Below, in pieces: positions 23,336 through 32,300 of a stretch of DNA of 58,830 nucleotides; within the stretch, counting starts at the first letter, position 1; each line of letters begins with the position of its first letter. The notes under the pieces are model-generated. The model did no database searches. It saw only the letters and a program-made list of their open reading frames with translations, and was not told the origin of the DNA. The stretch comes from CAWVWD01 sp965662365. GTDB taxonomy: Bacteria; Bacteroidota; Bacteroidia; Chitinophagales; Saprospiraceae. The position numbers were made by a program, and so were the translations under genes. The DNA is taken from positions 1 through 58,830 of the forward strand of contig CBFIHR010000021.1 in the NCBI GenBank assembly GCA_965662365.1, read 5' to 3'.

Positions 23336-24385
23336 TTATCTAAAACTCCAGTCGTAAGTATTAATCTCTAAGACTGCTTTTGTTAATAAATCGATTGTTG
23401 CTCGGATATCTTCAATATTCGACATTTCTATAGACTGATGAATGTGTCGAGTCGGAATAGATAAAGCACCGGCAATAGAGCCGTTTTGGCCTTTTCGTTG
23501 AATGCCTGCGGTATCCGTTCCGCCACCAGTTAAGATTTCTGGTTGCCATTTAATATCGTGAGCGTTGGCGGTTTTCTTTAAGAAACGCACCATTCTATAG
23601 TCGCAAATCGTAGAAGAATCCATGATTTTAATCGCTGTGCCTTCGCCTAACGAAGTCACTTTTTCATGACCCGATGAGCCAGGAATATCGAATGCAATCG
23701 TTACATCTAAACCCAACCCAAAGTCAGGATTAATTTGATGTGCTGCGACCTCTGCCCCTCGAATACCGACTTCTTCCTGTACTGAAAACACCCCATAAAT
23801 ATCATAAGGCACTTCGGTGTCTTTCAGTTCTCGCAACATTTCTAATAGAATATAAACAGAAACTCGATTATCTAATGATTTACCATTCACACAATCGCCC
23901 ATCTGTATTAATTCTCGCTCTCGAGTAATCGAGTCACCGACTGAAATATATTTTTCGACTTCTGTTTTTGACATACCAGTATCAATGAAATAATCATTGA
24001 TTTTCATGCCTTTATTGCGTTCTTCGGCAGACATCAAGTGAATCGGTTTAGATCCCATGACGCCCATAATATCTTTTTCACCATGAATAATAACCCGTTG
24101 AGCCGTCAAGGTTTTGGGATCAAACCCACCTAAGGTATGAAACCGAACGAAGCCGTCTTCGTCAATATGTTTTACAATAAAACCAATCTCGTCCAAATGT
24201 GCGGCAATCATCACTTTTTTATCTTCCGTTCCCTTTTTGACGGTAATGACATTTCCCATTGCATCGGTGTATAAGTCATCGACAAAAGGAGCGACTTGTT
24301 CCATCACAAATGCTCTGATTCGTTGTTCATAACCTGGTGCACCAGGCGTTTCACTTATTTTTTTTAATAATTGTATATCAATCAT
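23336..24385 (-). CDS. M42 family metallopeptidase (glutamyl aminopeptidase type)
   Basis: A 349-residue di-metal aminopeptidase. Ligand and catalytic positions are intact: His63 and Asp65 (AAHLDEIGF), Asp172 (KSLDNRVS), Glu204-Glu205 (SVQEEVGIRG), Asp227 (GLDVTIAFD) and the C-terminal His in PTRHIHQS. M42 enzymes form large dodecameric shells in the cytoplasm and finish peptide degradation. No signal peptide. It lies between the RluA-type and cvfB-like genes on one strand. Confidence 0.93.
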   Translation of the reverse strand: MIDIQLLKKISETPGAPGYEQRIRAFVMEQVAPFVDDLYTDAMGNVITVKKGTEDKKVMIAAHLDEIGFIVKHIDEDGFVRFHTLGGFDPKTLTAQRVIIHGEKDIMGVMGSKPIHLMSAEERNKGMKINDYFIDTGMSKTEVEKYISVGDSITRERELIQMGDCVNGKSLDNRVSVYILLEMLRELKDTEVPYDIYGVFSVQEEVGIRGAEVAAHQINPDFGLGLDVTIAFDIPGSSGHEKVTSLGEGTAIKIMDSSTICDYRMVRFLKKTANAHDIKWQPEILTGGGTDTAGIQRKGQNGSIAGALSIPTRHIHQSIEMSNIEDIRATIDLLTKAVLEINTYDWSFR

Positions 24386-24433
24386 TTATCTACTATTTTC
24401 CTTAATTTTTGTAAAGATAAGGTTTTAAAAATT

Positions 24434-24463
24434 GATAATTAAAAATTGATAATTAATCAATCA
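24434..24463. repeat. Tandem 14-bp AATTATCAATTTTT repeat
   Basis: On the minus strand AATTATCAATTTTT occurs twice in a row just after the RluA-type gene, overlapping its stop codon. It resembles the simple word repeats seen in other spacers. Confidence 0.45.
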
Positions 24464-25103
24464 CGGACTGCCACAAATTATCTTTTGTTGGTACTTCAGC
24501 TTCTATTTCTATTCGTTCATTATTAAAAGGGTGCGTAAACGCTAACTTTCGGGCATGTAGATGAATGGAACGATCTTGATTTTTACGTTTTGCACCATAT
24601 TTTACATCACCTTTAATCGGTGAGCCGATAGCCGCTAATTGTGACCTAATCTGATGATAACGGCCAGTTTCTAATTCTATTTCTAAAAGGTGATAATTAT
24701 CTAAACTCTTTAAAACGGTATAATTTAAAACCGATTTTTTTCCACCTTTTGACGCATCATTATATACTAGTGACTTTTTACTTTTTGCTCCTCTTTTTAG
24801 AAAATGCGTCAATGTTCCGCTATCGTTTTCAGGTTTATTTTTGACCATTGCCCAATAGCTTTTTTTGACTTTATCATTTTGGAATAACGCAGAAAATTTT
24901 CCTGCCGAGTTAGAGGTTTTTGCCAAAAGCAAAATCCCACTTGCAGGTCGATCTAAACGATTGACAATAAAAACTTGTCGGCTCAAATGACGTGCTACAA
25001 TATCCAAAGCGGAACGGTCATTTGTTTGGTCAGGTTGTGTCGGCAAACCAGCAGGTTTATTGACAATTATACAATTCGCATCTTCGTGTAAGATTTGTAG
25101 CAT
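24453..25103 (-). CDS. RluA-family pseudouridine synthase without S4 domain
   Basis: A 216-residue enzyme. The catalytic aspartate is Asp51 in VNRLDRPASGILLLAK. The usual motif is HRLD; here the histidine is replaced by Asn48, a change seen in some RluA relatives and compatible with activity. KPAGLPTQPD near the start and ETGRYHQIRSQLAAIGSPI near residue 140 are the other family motifs. No S4 domain is present, as in TruC/RluA-type short members. It modifies U in rRNA or tRNA; the target is unknown. Confidence 0.88.
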   Translation of the reverse strand: MLQILHEDANCIIVNKPAGLPTQPDQTNDRSALDIVARHLSRQVFIVNRLDRPASGILLLAKTSNSAGKFSALFQNDKVKKSYWAMVKNKPENDSGTLTHFLKRGAKSKKSLVYNDASKGGKKSVLNYTVLKSLDNYHLLEIELETGRYHQIRSQLAAIGSPIKGDVKYGAKRKNQDRSIHLHARKLAFTHPFNNERIEIEAEVPTKDNLWQSVID

Positions 25104-25132
25104 TTTGATTCTTAGTTTTTTATAAAAAAAAT

Positions 25133-25167
25133 AAACCTATAAGGTTGAGAAAAAACCTTATAGGTTT
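25133..25167 (-). terminator. AACCT/AGGTT hairpin after the DUF983 gene
   Basis: AAACCTATAAGGTT (25133-25146) pairs with AACCTTATAGGTTT (25154-25167), 14 bp, 7-base loop. Each arm is itself almost palindromic. It probably terminates the DUF983 transcript. The same core occurs in hairpins at 41314-41345 and 55071-55081. Confidence 0.65.
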
Positions 25168-25212
25168 GGAGGATAATTATCCCACAAAGATATATGAAAA
25201 TATAATTAGAAT

Positions 25213-25617
25213 CTACTTTTTAGCAGGACTTTCTATCCGTTTCGCATCTTTCTCATAATGTATAATCATATTGATATACATAACTCTGGATACTCGAAAA
25301 ATCCAAACGAATAATAATGCCATCACAGCGACTAATACAAGCATCGCCATATTGACGCTAACACCAAAGCCTAAAATCAAGCCGCCAACTAAAAACAAAC
25401 AAAAGAAACCTGTCCAAATGTATGAAATGAACATCGCACCATAATAAAAACCTGGTTCGGGCATAAAGTTTTGGTTGCAATGCGGACATCTGTCGTGCAT
25501 TTCAAAAGGTTCTTTGAACGAAAAAGTTGCCGTCGGGTACATATCGCCTTCATGACAACGAGGACACTTTAGATTCGCAATACTGTACGCTTTTTGACCT
25601 TTTTTAAAAATTCCCAT
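25213..25617 (-). CDS. DUF983 family membrane protein
   Basis: A 134-residue protein with an N-terminal zinc-ribbon-like set (LKCPRCHEGDMYPTATFSF, then CPHCNQNFMPEPG) and two membrane segments (MFISYIWTGFFCLFLVGGLI and AMLVLVAVMALLFVWIFRV). The family is common in Bacteroidota and Alphaproteobacteria and has no assigned function. A well-formed promoter lies upstream. Confidence 0.9.
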   Translation of the reverse strand: MGIFKKGQKAYSIANLKCPRCHEGDMYPTATFSFKEPFEMHDRCPHCNQNFMPEPGFYYGAMFISYIWTGFFCLFLVGGLILGFGVSVNMAMLVLVAVMALLFVWIFRVSRVMYINMIIHYEKDAKRIESPAKK

Positions 25618-25665
25618 TTTAGAATGTATAATATATGAGGTATAAAATATAAGGCTTTCACCTTA

Positions 25666-25698
25666 CAAAACTATTTTTGATGAAAATAACTACACAAA
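25666..25698 (-). promoter_or_regulatory. Promoter of the DUF983 gene
   Basis: On the minus strand TTTG at 25698-25695, a 21-base gap and TAGTTTTG at 25673-25666, both exact matches to the Bacteroidetes consensus. The leader would be about 40 bases. Confidence 0.6.
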
Positions 25699-26093
25699 AT
25701 TAAAATGGATTTTATTGCTATCCTAATTTGATTTGGTGACTTTGCTCACATTTTAAATTGTTTTACGAATGATTCGATTATTTTATTTGATTTCAAAATG
25801 ATAATTTTCTGTAGTTGATGGCAATATTGATAATCGCTTTGATATTTTAGGTCGTTTGACATCATTGAAATGAAAAGTGTAAACCCCAAAAATCCCAATC
25901 AAACCGTTTATTACAACCTTCGGCAGCTTTACAACAGTCAGTTATTACTATTTTCATTGAAAAACCGTAAAAAATTATCAAAAAAATAGTTGGAAAGAAT
26001 TTTCAAAATCCTTTCCAACCACGAAACGAATAGTTCATTTTTTATTCGTCAATAATAATTCAATAATGTAACAATTCAGCAATCAATCAAAAA
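25699..26093. other. Gene-free stretch with a terminator and a doubtful 39-codon ORF
   Basis: The TraB/GumN terminator is at 25989-26019 and a repeat-word spacer (AATTCAATAAT, AACAATTCAG, CAATCAATC) at 26046-26090. A plus-strand ORF of 39 codons (25870-25989, MKSVNPKNPNQTVYYNLRQL at its start) ends within the T-tract of that terminator; its composition is less AT-biased than the surroundings, but I cannot support it further. Confidence 0.4.
25989..26019 (-). terminator. Terminator after the TraB/GumN gene
   Basis: GTTGGAAAG (25989-25997) and CTTTCCAAC (26011-26019) form a 9-bp stem; on the minus strand the stem is followed by TATTTTTTTGAT, a good T-tract. Confidence 0.7.
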
Positions 26094-27059
26094 CTACCGA
26101 ATCGGTGTAACCGTATAACCTTCCGCTTTCAATAAATTAATTACACCTTGTTCACCCGGTAAATGCCCGGCACCGACAGCAAAGAAAGTTGGTTTTTTAG
26201 TTGCCATTCTTTCGATTTTCGGAATCCAGTTTTTATTACGAGTGATTAACAAAATATCTTCAAAAGCCTCCATCTCGTTATCACTTTGCATAATCAGTTT
26301 ATACAAACCGTCAATATCTTGTTGCTTGTAAAGCTCGACCATAGCGTCCATCGTGTTATCACTTTCCTCGCCATTACCTTTTACGGCATCGACCAACATT
26401 TTTGCTTGATCTTCATACGGAATACTATCGAACATACTCATTTGATACTTCACGGTTTCCAGTCCTTCGATTTTCATTTCTCGTTTTTGAGCCTTGTTCA
26501 TCAGTTCCATTTCATAAGAAGTTGTTTCCTCCATGCCTTCCTGTCCGCCTTCCGCAATCATCATGCTCGTAAACATCGGTTTGATGCGGTCAAACATCGA
26601 AATCGGCATGCCCATTTTGTTTTCAAAATAATCGGCGACCAGCTTATATTCGTCGTCAGTTAGCAAATCTTGAAGCGAAGTTCCTTTTTTCATACGAACA
26701 CTGCCGAGCATGCTGAATAGCATCATCATGGAGTTTTCCATATCAATCTCCATGACCAACATTTCTGTGGTATTGAATTTTTCATTCATGATGTCGGTCC
26801 AGAAATAATCCTCTTTAGCGATTAAATGAATTGTACCAAACAGGTAAGACGGTCGTTCTAAGCCATTTCCCGAAATTTCCCAAAGTAGTGAAGATTCAGC
26901 CGTTTCAGCGACAGGTTTCGGAGTATCAATTTCTCTATAAATCTCCGTTGCGTGTTCTGTTGCCGTGGCTTGTTGTGCTTTTTGCCCCTTTTTTTGTGCA
27001 AATGTAGTTACCGAAATAAATCCTAAAAGTAGCAGTAACCATAATTTAATTGACTTCAT
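26094..27059 (-). CDS. TraB/GumN family protein, secreted
   Basis: A 321-residue protein with a signal peptide (MKSIKLWLLLLLGFISVTTF, cleavage near FAQ) and the TraB/GumN hallmarks: SYLFGTIHLIAKED near the start of the domain and the C-terminal FFAVGAGHLPGEQGVINLLK. The GTxH and GAGHLPG motifs are the proposed metal or catalytic sites of a protease-like fold related to Tiki/TraB; activity in bacteria is poorly defined. The frame opens at 27092, but the ATG at 27059 begins a regular signal peptide. It has a Met-rich helical middle (residues 90-180). Confidence 0.88.
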   Translation of the reverse strand: MKSIKLWLLLLLGFISVTTFAQKKGQKAQQATATEHATEIYREIDTPKPVAETAESSLLWEISGNGLERPSYLFGTIHLIAKEDYFWTDIMNEKFNTTEMLVMEIDMENSMMMLFSMLGSVRMKKGTSLQDLLTDDEYKLVADYFENKMGMPISMFDRIKPMFTSMMIAEGGQEGMEETTSYEMELMNKAQKREMKIEGLETVKYQMSMFDSIPYEDQAKMLVDAVKGNGEESDNTMDAMVELYKQQDIDGLYKLIMQSDNEMEAFEDILLITRNKNWIPKIERMATKKPTFFAVGAGHLPGEQGVINLLKAEGYTVTPIR

Positions 27060-27186
27060 ATTTTTTATTTTTTTACAAATTCTACTTATCATAATCGAAA
27101 CGCAAGATGGTCATAAAAAGCTTTTCAAAAAATTGCTTTTGATAAACCTTAACTTTTTACAGATGTATTTATTAAAAATACAGAAT

Positions 27187-27945
27187 TTACTTTTCAAGAA
27201 CGACAAACGGATCATTTTCTAATCCAAAAGCGGCCAGATTTTTTGCCGTTTTTAAGTTGGTAATCGCTACACTTATTTTATCGGTGATGTGATGATTTTG
27301 AGCGATTTTAGCACCGGTTTCGACCGTTGTCCAATCTTGCCATGTTGTCGATACGCCGCCCACAGGAATGATTTTTACCCACATTTTCCAAGATTGTGGC
27401 AAACCATTTTCATCAATAATCCACAAATAAGAATCGCCAGGCGTAACACCTCCTGAAGCATAAGTGATTAGTAAGGCTTCCTCGCCATTGTCCATTTTTA
27501 CTAATCGTCGTTCTGTTCCTTTATCAAAAACTTTTGATGGTGCATTGAGCCAAAAGGAGTCGTTAGCAAAGAAAGCCCAAGCTTTTTTGACCAGTTTATC
27601 TGCTTGTTTACCCTCAATTTTTTTCCCATTTTTGAAAGCAACCCCAGTCAACTCATCCAGAATCACATATACTTCATAATCTGACCATTTGACTTGCACC
27701 CAGTTTCTATCTTTATCCCACAGAAAATCGTGTCTGTCCGAAAATGTCCATTGCACAACGCCGGTCGAATCCCAAGCCGGTTGATTAATCGCCACTAATA
27801 TTTTTTCTGCCAACGCATCTGCTGCTGCCCCTTGTTCACCTTCGGGCAACGGCTCATTAAAAATCAAAAATAATGCAATTAAAATTCCCATAATAATTCC
27901 GATAGTTATACCTAAAACTTTAAAACCTTTTAATACTTTTTTCAT
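27187..27945 (-). CDS. Membrane-anchored periplasmic protein of unknown function
   Basis: A 252-residue protein with one N-terminal membrane segment (LGITIGIIMGILIALFLIF) and a large extracytoplasmic domain rich in Trp (for example FSDRHDFLWDKDRNWVQVKW and SYLWIIDENGLPQSWKMWVK). The pattern of beta strands with Trp suggests a lipid- or ligand-binding sheet, but I do not recognise the family. The frame extends 14 codons upstream to 27987; those residues are encoded by the octamer repeat at 27947-28002, so the ATG at 27945 is chosen. Confidence 0.65.
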   Translation of the reverse strand: MKKVLKGFKVLGITIGIIMGILIALFLIFNEPLPEGEQGAAADALAEKILVAINQPAWDSTGVVQWTFSDRHDFLWDKDRNWVQVKWSDYEVYVILDELTGVAFKNGKKIEGKQADKLVKKAWAFFANDSFWLNAPSKVFDKGTERRLVKMDNGEEALLITYASGGVTPGDSYLWIIDENGLPQSWKMWVKIIPVGGVSTTWQDWTTVETGAKIAQNHHITDKISVAITNLKTAKNLAAFGLENDPFVVLEK

Positions 27946-27946
27946 C

Positions 27947-28002
27947 TTTGAACGTTTGAGTATTTGAGTGTTTGAATATTTGAACACTCAAACATTCAAA
28001 CA
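27947..28002. repeat. Octamer array between two divergent start codons
   Basis: Five TTTGARNR octamers in exact 8-bp register (27947-27986) are followed by two inverted octamers YTCAAACA (27987-28002). TTTGAGTGTT (27963-27972) and AACACTCAAA (27983-27992) make a perfect 10-bp inverted repeat. The array fills nearly the whole 65-base gap between the start codons at 27945 (minus) and 28011 (plus). Confidence 0.75.
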
Positions 28003-28010
28003 TAAAAAAT

Positions 28011-29648
28011 ATGAAATCGGCCATCTTTCCTTTATTATTGCTGCTCTCAATGAGGAGTAATGCACAAACCCCGACTTATGTTCAAACATTTGGCTCGGTA
28101 AATATCGAACAAATCAGCGGTTTACAAGCCAATTCACAGCAAGAAATATTTGCAATCGGTACTTTTGGTGATGATATGACGATTGATAATAATAACTTAT
28201 TAATCAATGGTTTAGAAGACATTTTTTTATTTAAAAAAGATGGAAATAATCAAACTGTTTGGACAAAGACATTTGGAAGCAACGACCGAGATAAAGTCAC
28301 TGGCTTTCGATTATTTAATGACACTTCGTTGTATTTTTCTGGGATTTTTTGGGATAATATCACCTTGGATACTTTTAGCCTTTCGGCAAATGGTAGTTCG
28401 GCTTTTATTGCAAAATCCGATACGTCAGGAAACATCATTTGGGCGACCGCCATTGATGGCAGCGGCTTGCTAAAAGTCAATGAAGGCACAACAGATAATC
28501 AAGGAAATTATATTATAACTGGCTCGTTTTCCAATGATTTACTTTTTCCAAGTGTGACTTTATCCGCCATAGGCGTAGAGGATGGTTTTATGGCTAAATA
28601 CGACAAAGACGGGAATTTTCTTTGGGCGAATCGCTTTGGTATTCAACAACGAACCATAGTAACTTCTGTTGCGACCGATAGCTTGAACAATATTTATGTC
28701 GCAGGACAATTCAACGGTCGAGTGATTTTCGGAAACGATACACTTTGGGCGGCATCTAACGATTTTGATATATTTTTGGCTCAATACAATGACAACGGAA
28801 ACCTACAATATGGAAAACGTTTTGGCGGTATTTATAATGATACGAACCCAAAGTTAGGCATCGGAACTTTTGGAAAAATTGTAATGGCAGGAACGTTTAT
28901 GGGCTTATTAAATCTTGATGCTCAAACTTCTATTCAGACGAATAATGTTGATAGTGATATTTTTTTAGTGACGTTAACGCAAAATGGCGATTTATTGACC
29001 TCTAATCAATACGGATACACAAATAATGAAACCTTGATTAATTTAACGGTTAATAAAGACGATTACTATTTGTCGGGTTACTTTGATACATTTACAAAAA
29101 TTAATGACTTTTTTATTCCGGCCTATTATTCAGTGCCTCGAAATTTATTAATCAGAACAACTCATACGGATTTAGTAGCACAGCCGAATGTTGTCTCTTA
29201 CTTTGCATTTGATTTACCAAGTTCTATTGATTTTGTTGCTCCTTACACGAATAGTGCAAACTCAGAAATTGTTATTGCGGGAATATTTCAAGGTACGATT
29301 AATTTGCCTATTGCGATACCTTCACCTGTGTCGAATGGTTTTACTGATATTTTTATGGTCACAATGACTTTGCCGCCAGTTGCTACTACTACTATTTCTA
29401 ATGATTTGATTATCAATGTTTTCCCGAATCCAGCAACGGATTTTATTACGATTGATTGGGGGGATTTTCCTATTTATTCGACAGCTGTTGTAGAAGTGAT
29501 CAATGCAATCGGTCAGGTCGAACAAAGGTTAAGCATCAGTAACGAAAATCGAATTCAAGTTCCAATCTATCATTTGCCGAAAGGCATTTATTTTTTAAAA
29601 GTAAAAATAGACGAGGAGCAAATAGTCAAACAATTTATAAAAAATTGA
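28011..29648 (+). CDS. Type IX secretion cargo with beta-propeller-like repeats
   Basis: A 545-residue protein. A signal peptide (MKSAIFPLLLLLSMRSNAQ) is followed by about nine SBBP-like repeats of 45-50 residues with the recurring plan IWA..-G..-V..-D..GN.Y..G.F (for example TSVATDSLNNIYVAGQFNGR). The last 80 residues are a Por secretion tail (INVFPNPATDFITIDWG, then LPKGIYFLKVKIDEEQIVK). The tail directs export across the outer membrane by the type IX system and usually attachment to the surface. Ligand or target unknown. Confidence 0.9.
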   Translation: MKSAIFPLLLLLSMRSNAQTPTYVQTFGSVNIEQISGLQANSQQEIFAIGTFGDDMTIDNNNLLINGLEDIFLFKKDGNNQTVWTKTFGSNDRDKVTGFRLFNDTSLYFSGIFWDNITLDTFSLSANGSSAFIAKSDTSGNIIWATAIDGSGLLKVNEGTTDNQGNYIITGSFSNDLLFPSVTLSAIGVEDGFMAKYDKDGNFLWANRFGIQQRTIVTSVATDSLNNIYVAGQFNGRVIFGNDTLWAASNDFDIFLAQYNDNGNLQYGKRFGGIYNDTNPKLGIGTFGKIVMAGTFMGLLNLDAQTSIQTNNVDSDIFLVTLTQNGDLLTSNQYGYTNNETLINLTVNKDDYYLSGYFDTFTKINDFFIPAYYSVPRNLLIRTTHTDLVAQPNVVSYFAFDLPSSIDFVAPYTNSANSEIVIAGIFQGTINLPIAIPSPVSNGFTDIFMVTMTLPPVATTTISNDLIINVFPNPATDFITIDWGDFPIYSTAVVEVINAIGQVEQRLSISNENRIQVPIYHLPKGIYFLKVKIDEEQIVKQFIKN

Positions 29649-29758
29649 ATTGTCGGCTCGGGAGTCAATCGTTCAAGATGTTGGGATTCGCAACGATTGC
29701 TGTACGCTGTTTTATGAGCAATTGATTGAGGATTAAAAATATGTTTTTTAATTATAAA

Positions 29759-29790
29759 TTCAGCAGGTGACTTTTTGGTCACCTGTTGAA
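29759..29790. terminator. Bidirectional terminator between the T9SS cargo gene and mutS2
   Basis: TTCAGCAGGTGAC (29759-29771) pairs with 29778-29790 (one G-T pair), 6-base loop. A second inverted repeat, CAATCGTT (29666-29673) with AACGATTG (29692-29699), lies just after the cargo gene. Confidence 0.8.
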
Positions 29791-29805
29791 TAAAACTGTT
29801 AAGCA

Positions 29806-32238
29806 TCAAAGCAACTCCACCAAAGTCACGCCATTTCCACCGGCTTCATCTCGTTCATGTCGAATCGAATTGACCTCTTTATATTCTCGTAGTTTACTTT
29901 TTACCGCTTTTCGCAATGTTCCGTTACCTTTTCCATGCACGATTTTGAGGTTATTGACATTAGCAATAATCGCTTCATCGACAAAATCTTGCACCATTGT
30001 CAAGGCTTCTTGATACCGCATTCCTCTGATGTCAATTTTAGAATTAAAAGTCGCACCTGTGGACAAAATATCGGTTTTGACGTTCTTTTCTTTTTGTATT
30101 TCTAAAGGTTCTGCGGCGTGTTGTAAGTCTCGAATTTTGACGGTGACTTTGAGTAAACCCATTGCGACAATGACATTTTTACGATTAATAGATTCAACTC
30201 GACCTGTTGAACCGCCAGTTTTTAATTTGACAAAATCACCAACTTCGATCGCTCCTTTTTTAACCGTTTTTGGTTGTGGAATGTACGGTTTTTCGGGTTT
30301 GTAGTAGATTTCCTCTACTAATTCCGTTACCGTTTCAGCAATCTCTTCTCGTTTTTCTCGGTTTTCTTGTACCAGTTCTTTGGCTTCCGCCAATGCTTTT
30401 TCGAGGTTCTGTTTTTCTCGGATTTCCTTGACCAAACGCTCCAAATCTTTAGACGATTGAGCGGTTTCTTGTAATGCTTTTTGTCGAGCTTCGAGCTTGA
30501 TGCGTTTGCGGCTAAACTCTACATCTCGTTGCAACTCTTCATACGCTTTTACCAAGCGATTCAGTTGTTCTTGCTTGGTTTTCAGTGCGTTAAGTTCTTC
30601 TTCGACTTCTTTTTTCTCCCGTTGCAAATCGACTAACAAATCCTCAACGGCTTGTGTGTTTTTACCAGTTTTGTGTCGAGCATATTTCAATACACGGTTG
30701 GGTAAACCACTTTTTTCGGCAATTTCAAAAGCATAAGAACTGCCAGGTCGTCCAACTTTCATTTCGTAAGTTGGCGACAAAGTTTCTCGATTGAAACGCA
30801 TTGAACCGTTGATAATACCTTTTGTTTTGAAGGCAAAAACTTTTAAGTTGGAATAATGCGTCGTGATGACACCAAAAACCTTGCGTTTATGCAAATCTTG
30901 TAAAATGGCTTCAGCAATAGCCCCACCCATTTTTGGATCCGTTCCAGAACCAAATTCATCAATCAAAACTAAGGTTTTATCAGTCGCATTTTCGACGAAC
31001 ATTTTGGCATTTCGTAAGCGAGAAGAGTAGGTACTCAAATCATCCTCGATAGATTGTTGGTCGCCAATATCTGCAAAAAACTGTTCAAAAATTCCAACTT
31101 CTGAAGTCACTTCGGCTGGTACTAACATTCCTGCTTGCACCATTAATTGCAACAGACCAACGGATTTCATAGAGATAGATTTTCCACCAGCATTCGGGCC
31201 TGAAAGCACTAAAATTCGATTGTCTCGATGAAAAGTCAGCGTAAATGGAATCGTTTTTTGTCCTACTTTTTTATTTTTTAACAACAACAATGGATGAAAA
31301 GCCGTCTGCCAATTGATATTTGGTTGATCAATAATTTGCGGCATTGCAGCTTTCATTTGACGGGCCAGAACTGCTTTGGATTGAATTACATCGTAGCGAA
31401 TCAAAACTTCTTGATACGTTCGCATGACAAAGGTGTACGGTCGTAAAATATCGGACAAAGCACGGAGAATGCGATAAATCTCTCGATTTTCTTCGCTTTC
31501 CAAATTAAAGATTTCATTATTGATTTCGATAATTGCTTCGGGTTCGATGAAAACAGTTTTTCCAGTAGCCGATTCATCGTGAATGATACCTTTGATTTTG
31601 CGTTTGTTTTCGGCAGGAACAGAAAGTACTCGGCGACCATTTCTATAAGCCTCTAAGTTGTCCGTCAACAAACCTTTAGATTGATAATTAGTGATAATTG
31701 TACGGAATTTTTTGTCCGATTCTTTTCGTTTACCAATCATTCGTTTGCGAATCCGTTGTAGCTCTGGCGAAGCGTCTGCACGGATTTCGCCTTCTTCATC
31801 AATCACTCGCACGATTTCTTGTTGCAGTTCTTTATCGAATCTTACCCCTTTTATAATTTCGTGTAAAGTCGGATAATTTTCTCGGTAGGTTGTTCGCTCA
31901 AAAAACTTAAAAATGTCGGCAATTTGTAGTAAGACAATATTGATACGTTGCAATCCTTCGATTGCCAAAACGAAACCAGGAATATCCAACATTTTTAAAT
32001 CTTCGGCTAAATCTTCATAATTTCTTAGCGGAAATTGATGCCGTTCGTCTATCGAAATACGATATTCGTTGACTTCCTTTAATGCTGTTTTTATGGTATT
32101 TACTTCCGTAAAAATCGGTTGATTCTTCACGGCTTCTTGTCCTAACTCGCCCAAACAATTCTCTATCAATAACTCTAAAACCTTGTCAAACTCTAACTTC
32201 TGGAATAAATCGTTGGGATATAACTGTACTTTGTTCAT
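29806..32238 (-). CDS. mutS2: Endonuclease MutS2
   Basis: An 810-residue protein with the MutS2 domain order: N-terminal clamp and core without a mismatch-recognition domain; Walker A GPNAGGKSISMK near residue 350; Walker B TLVLIDEFGSGTDPKMGG; a long coiled coil (EKKEVEEELNALKTKQEQL onward); and a C-terminal Smr domain (KIDIRGMRYQEAL, then KIVHGKGNGTLRKAV). MutS2 acts in suppressing recombination and in rescue of collided ribosomes in Firmicutes. Cytoplasmic. The leader is a period-7 array. Confidence 0.95.
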   Translation of the reverse strand: MNKVQLYPNDLFQKLEFDKVLELLIENCLGELGQEAVKNQPIFTEVNTIKTALKEVNEYRISIDERHQFPLRNYEDLAEDLKMLDIPGFVLAIEGLQRINIVLLQIADIFKFFERTTYRENYPTLHEIIKGVRFDKELQQEIVRVIDEEGEIRADASPELQRIRKRMIGKRKESDKKFRTIITNYQSKGLLTDNLEAYRNGRRVLSVPAENKRKIKGIIHDESATGKTVFIEPEAIIEINNEIFNLESEENREIYRILRALSDILRPYTFVMRTYQEVLIRYDVIQSKAVLARQMKAAMPQIIDQPNINWQTAFHPLLLLKNKKVGQKTIPFTLTFHRDNRILVLSGPNAGGKSISMKSVGLLQLMVQAGMLVPAEVTSEVGIFEQFFADIGDQQSIEDDLSTYSSRLRNAKMFVENATDKTLVLIDEFGSGTDPKMGGAIAEAILQDLHKRKVFGVITTHYSNLKVFAFKTKGIINGSMRFNRETLSPTYEMKVGRPGSSYAFEIAEKSGLPNRVLKYARHKTGKNTQAVEDLLVDLQREKKEVEEELNALKTKQEQLNRLVKAYEELQRDVEFSRKRIKLEARQKALQETAQSSKDLERLVKEIREKQNLEKALAEAKELVQENREKREEIAETVTELVEEIYYKPEKPYIPQPKTVKKGAIEVGDFVKLKTGGSTGRVESINRKNVIVAMGLLKVTVKIRDLQHAAEPLEIQKEKNVKTDILSTGATFNSKIDIRGMRYQEALTMVQDFVDEAIIANVNNLKIVHGKGNGTLRKAVKSKLREYKEVNSIRHERDEAGGNGVTLVELL

Positions 32239-32300
32239 TTTTAGTGATTAGTCATTCGTCATTTGTGATTTGTGATTAGTTGTCCTAATCTAAAATCACT
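32239..32300 (-). repeat. Period-7 word-repeat leader before mutS2
   Basis: Five heptamers NGTSATT (plus-strand reading) in exact register at 32243-32277, directly next to the mutS2 start codon; on the coding strand they read as AATSACN and end in CACTAAAAATG. Inverted words (TAATCTAAAATCAC, 32286-32299) lie on the distal side. The end matches the leader at 51128-51142. Confidence 0.65.

Noticed and set aside
25870..25989. 39-codon ORF before the TraB/GumN terminator
   Set aside because: Ends in the T-tract of a terminator for the opposite strand; no promoter with correct spacing; kept only as a note.
27947..28002. CRISPR-like array
   Set aside because: The repeats are 8 bp without spacers and no cas genes are present.
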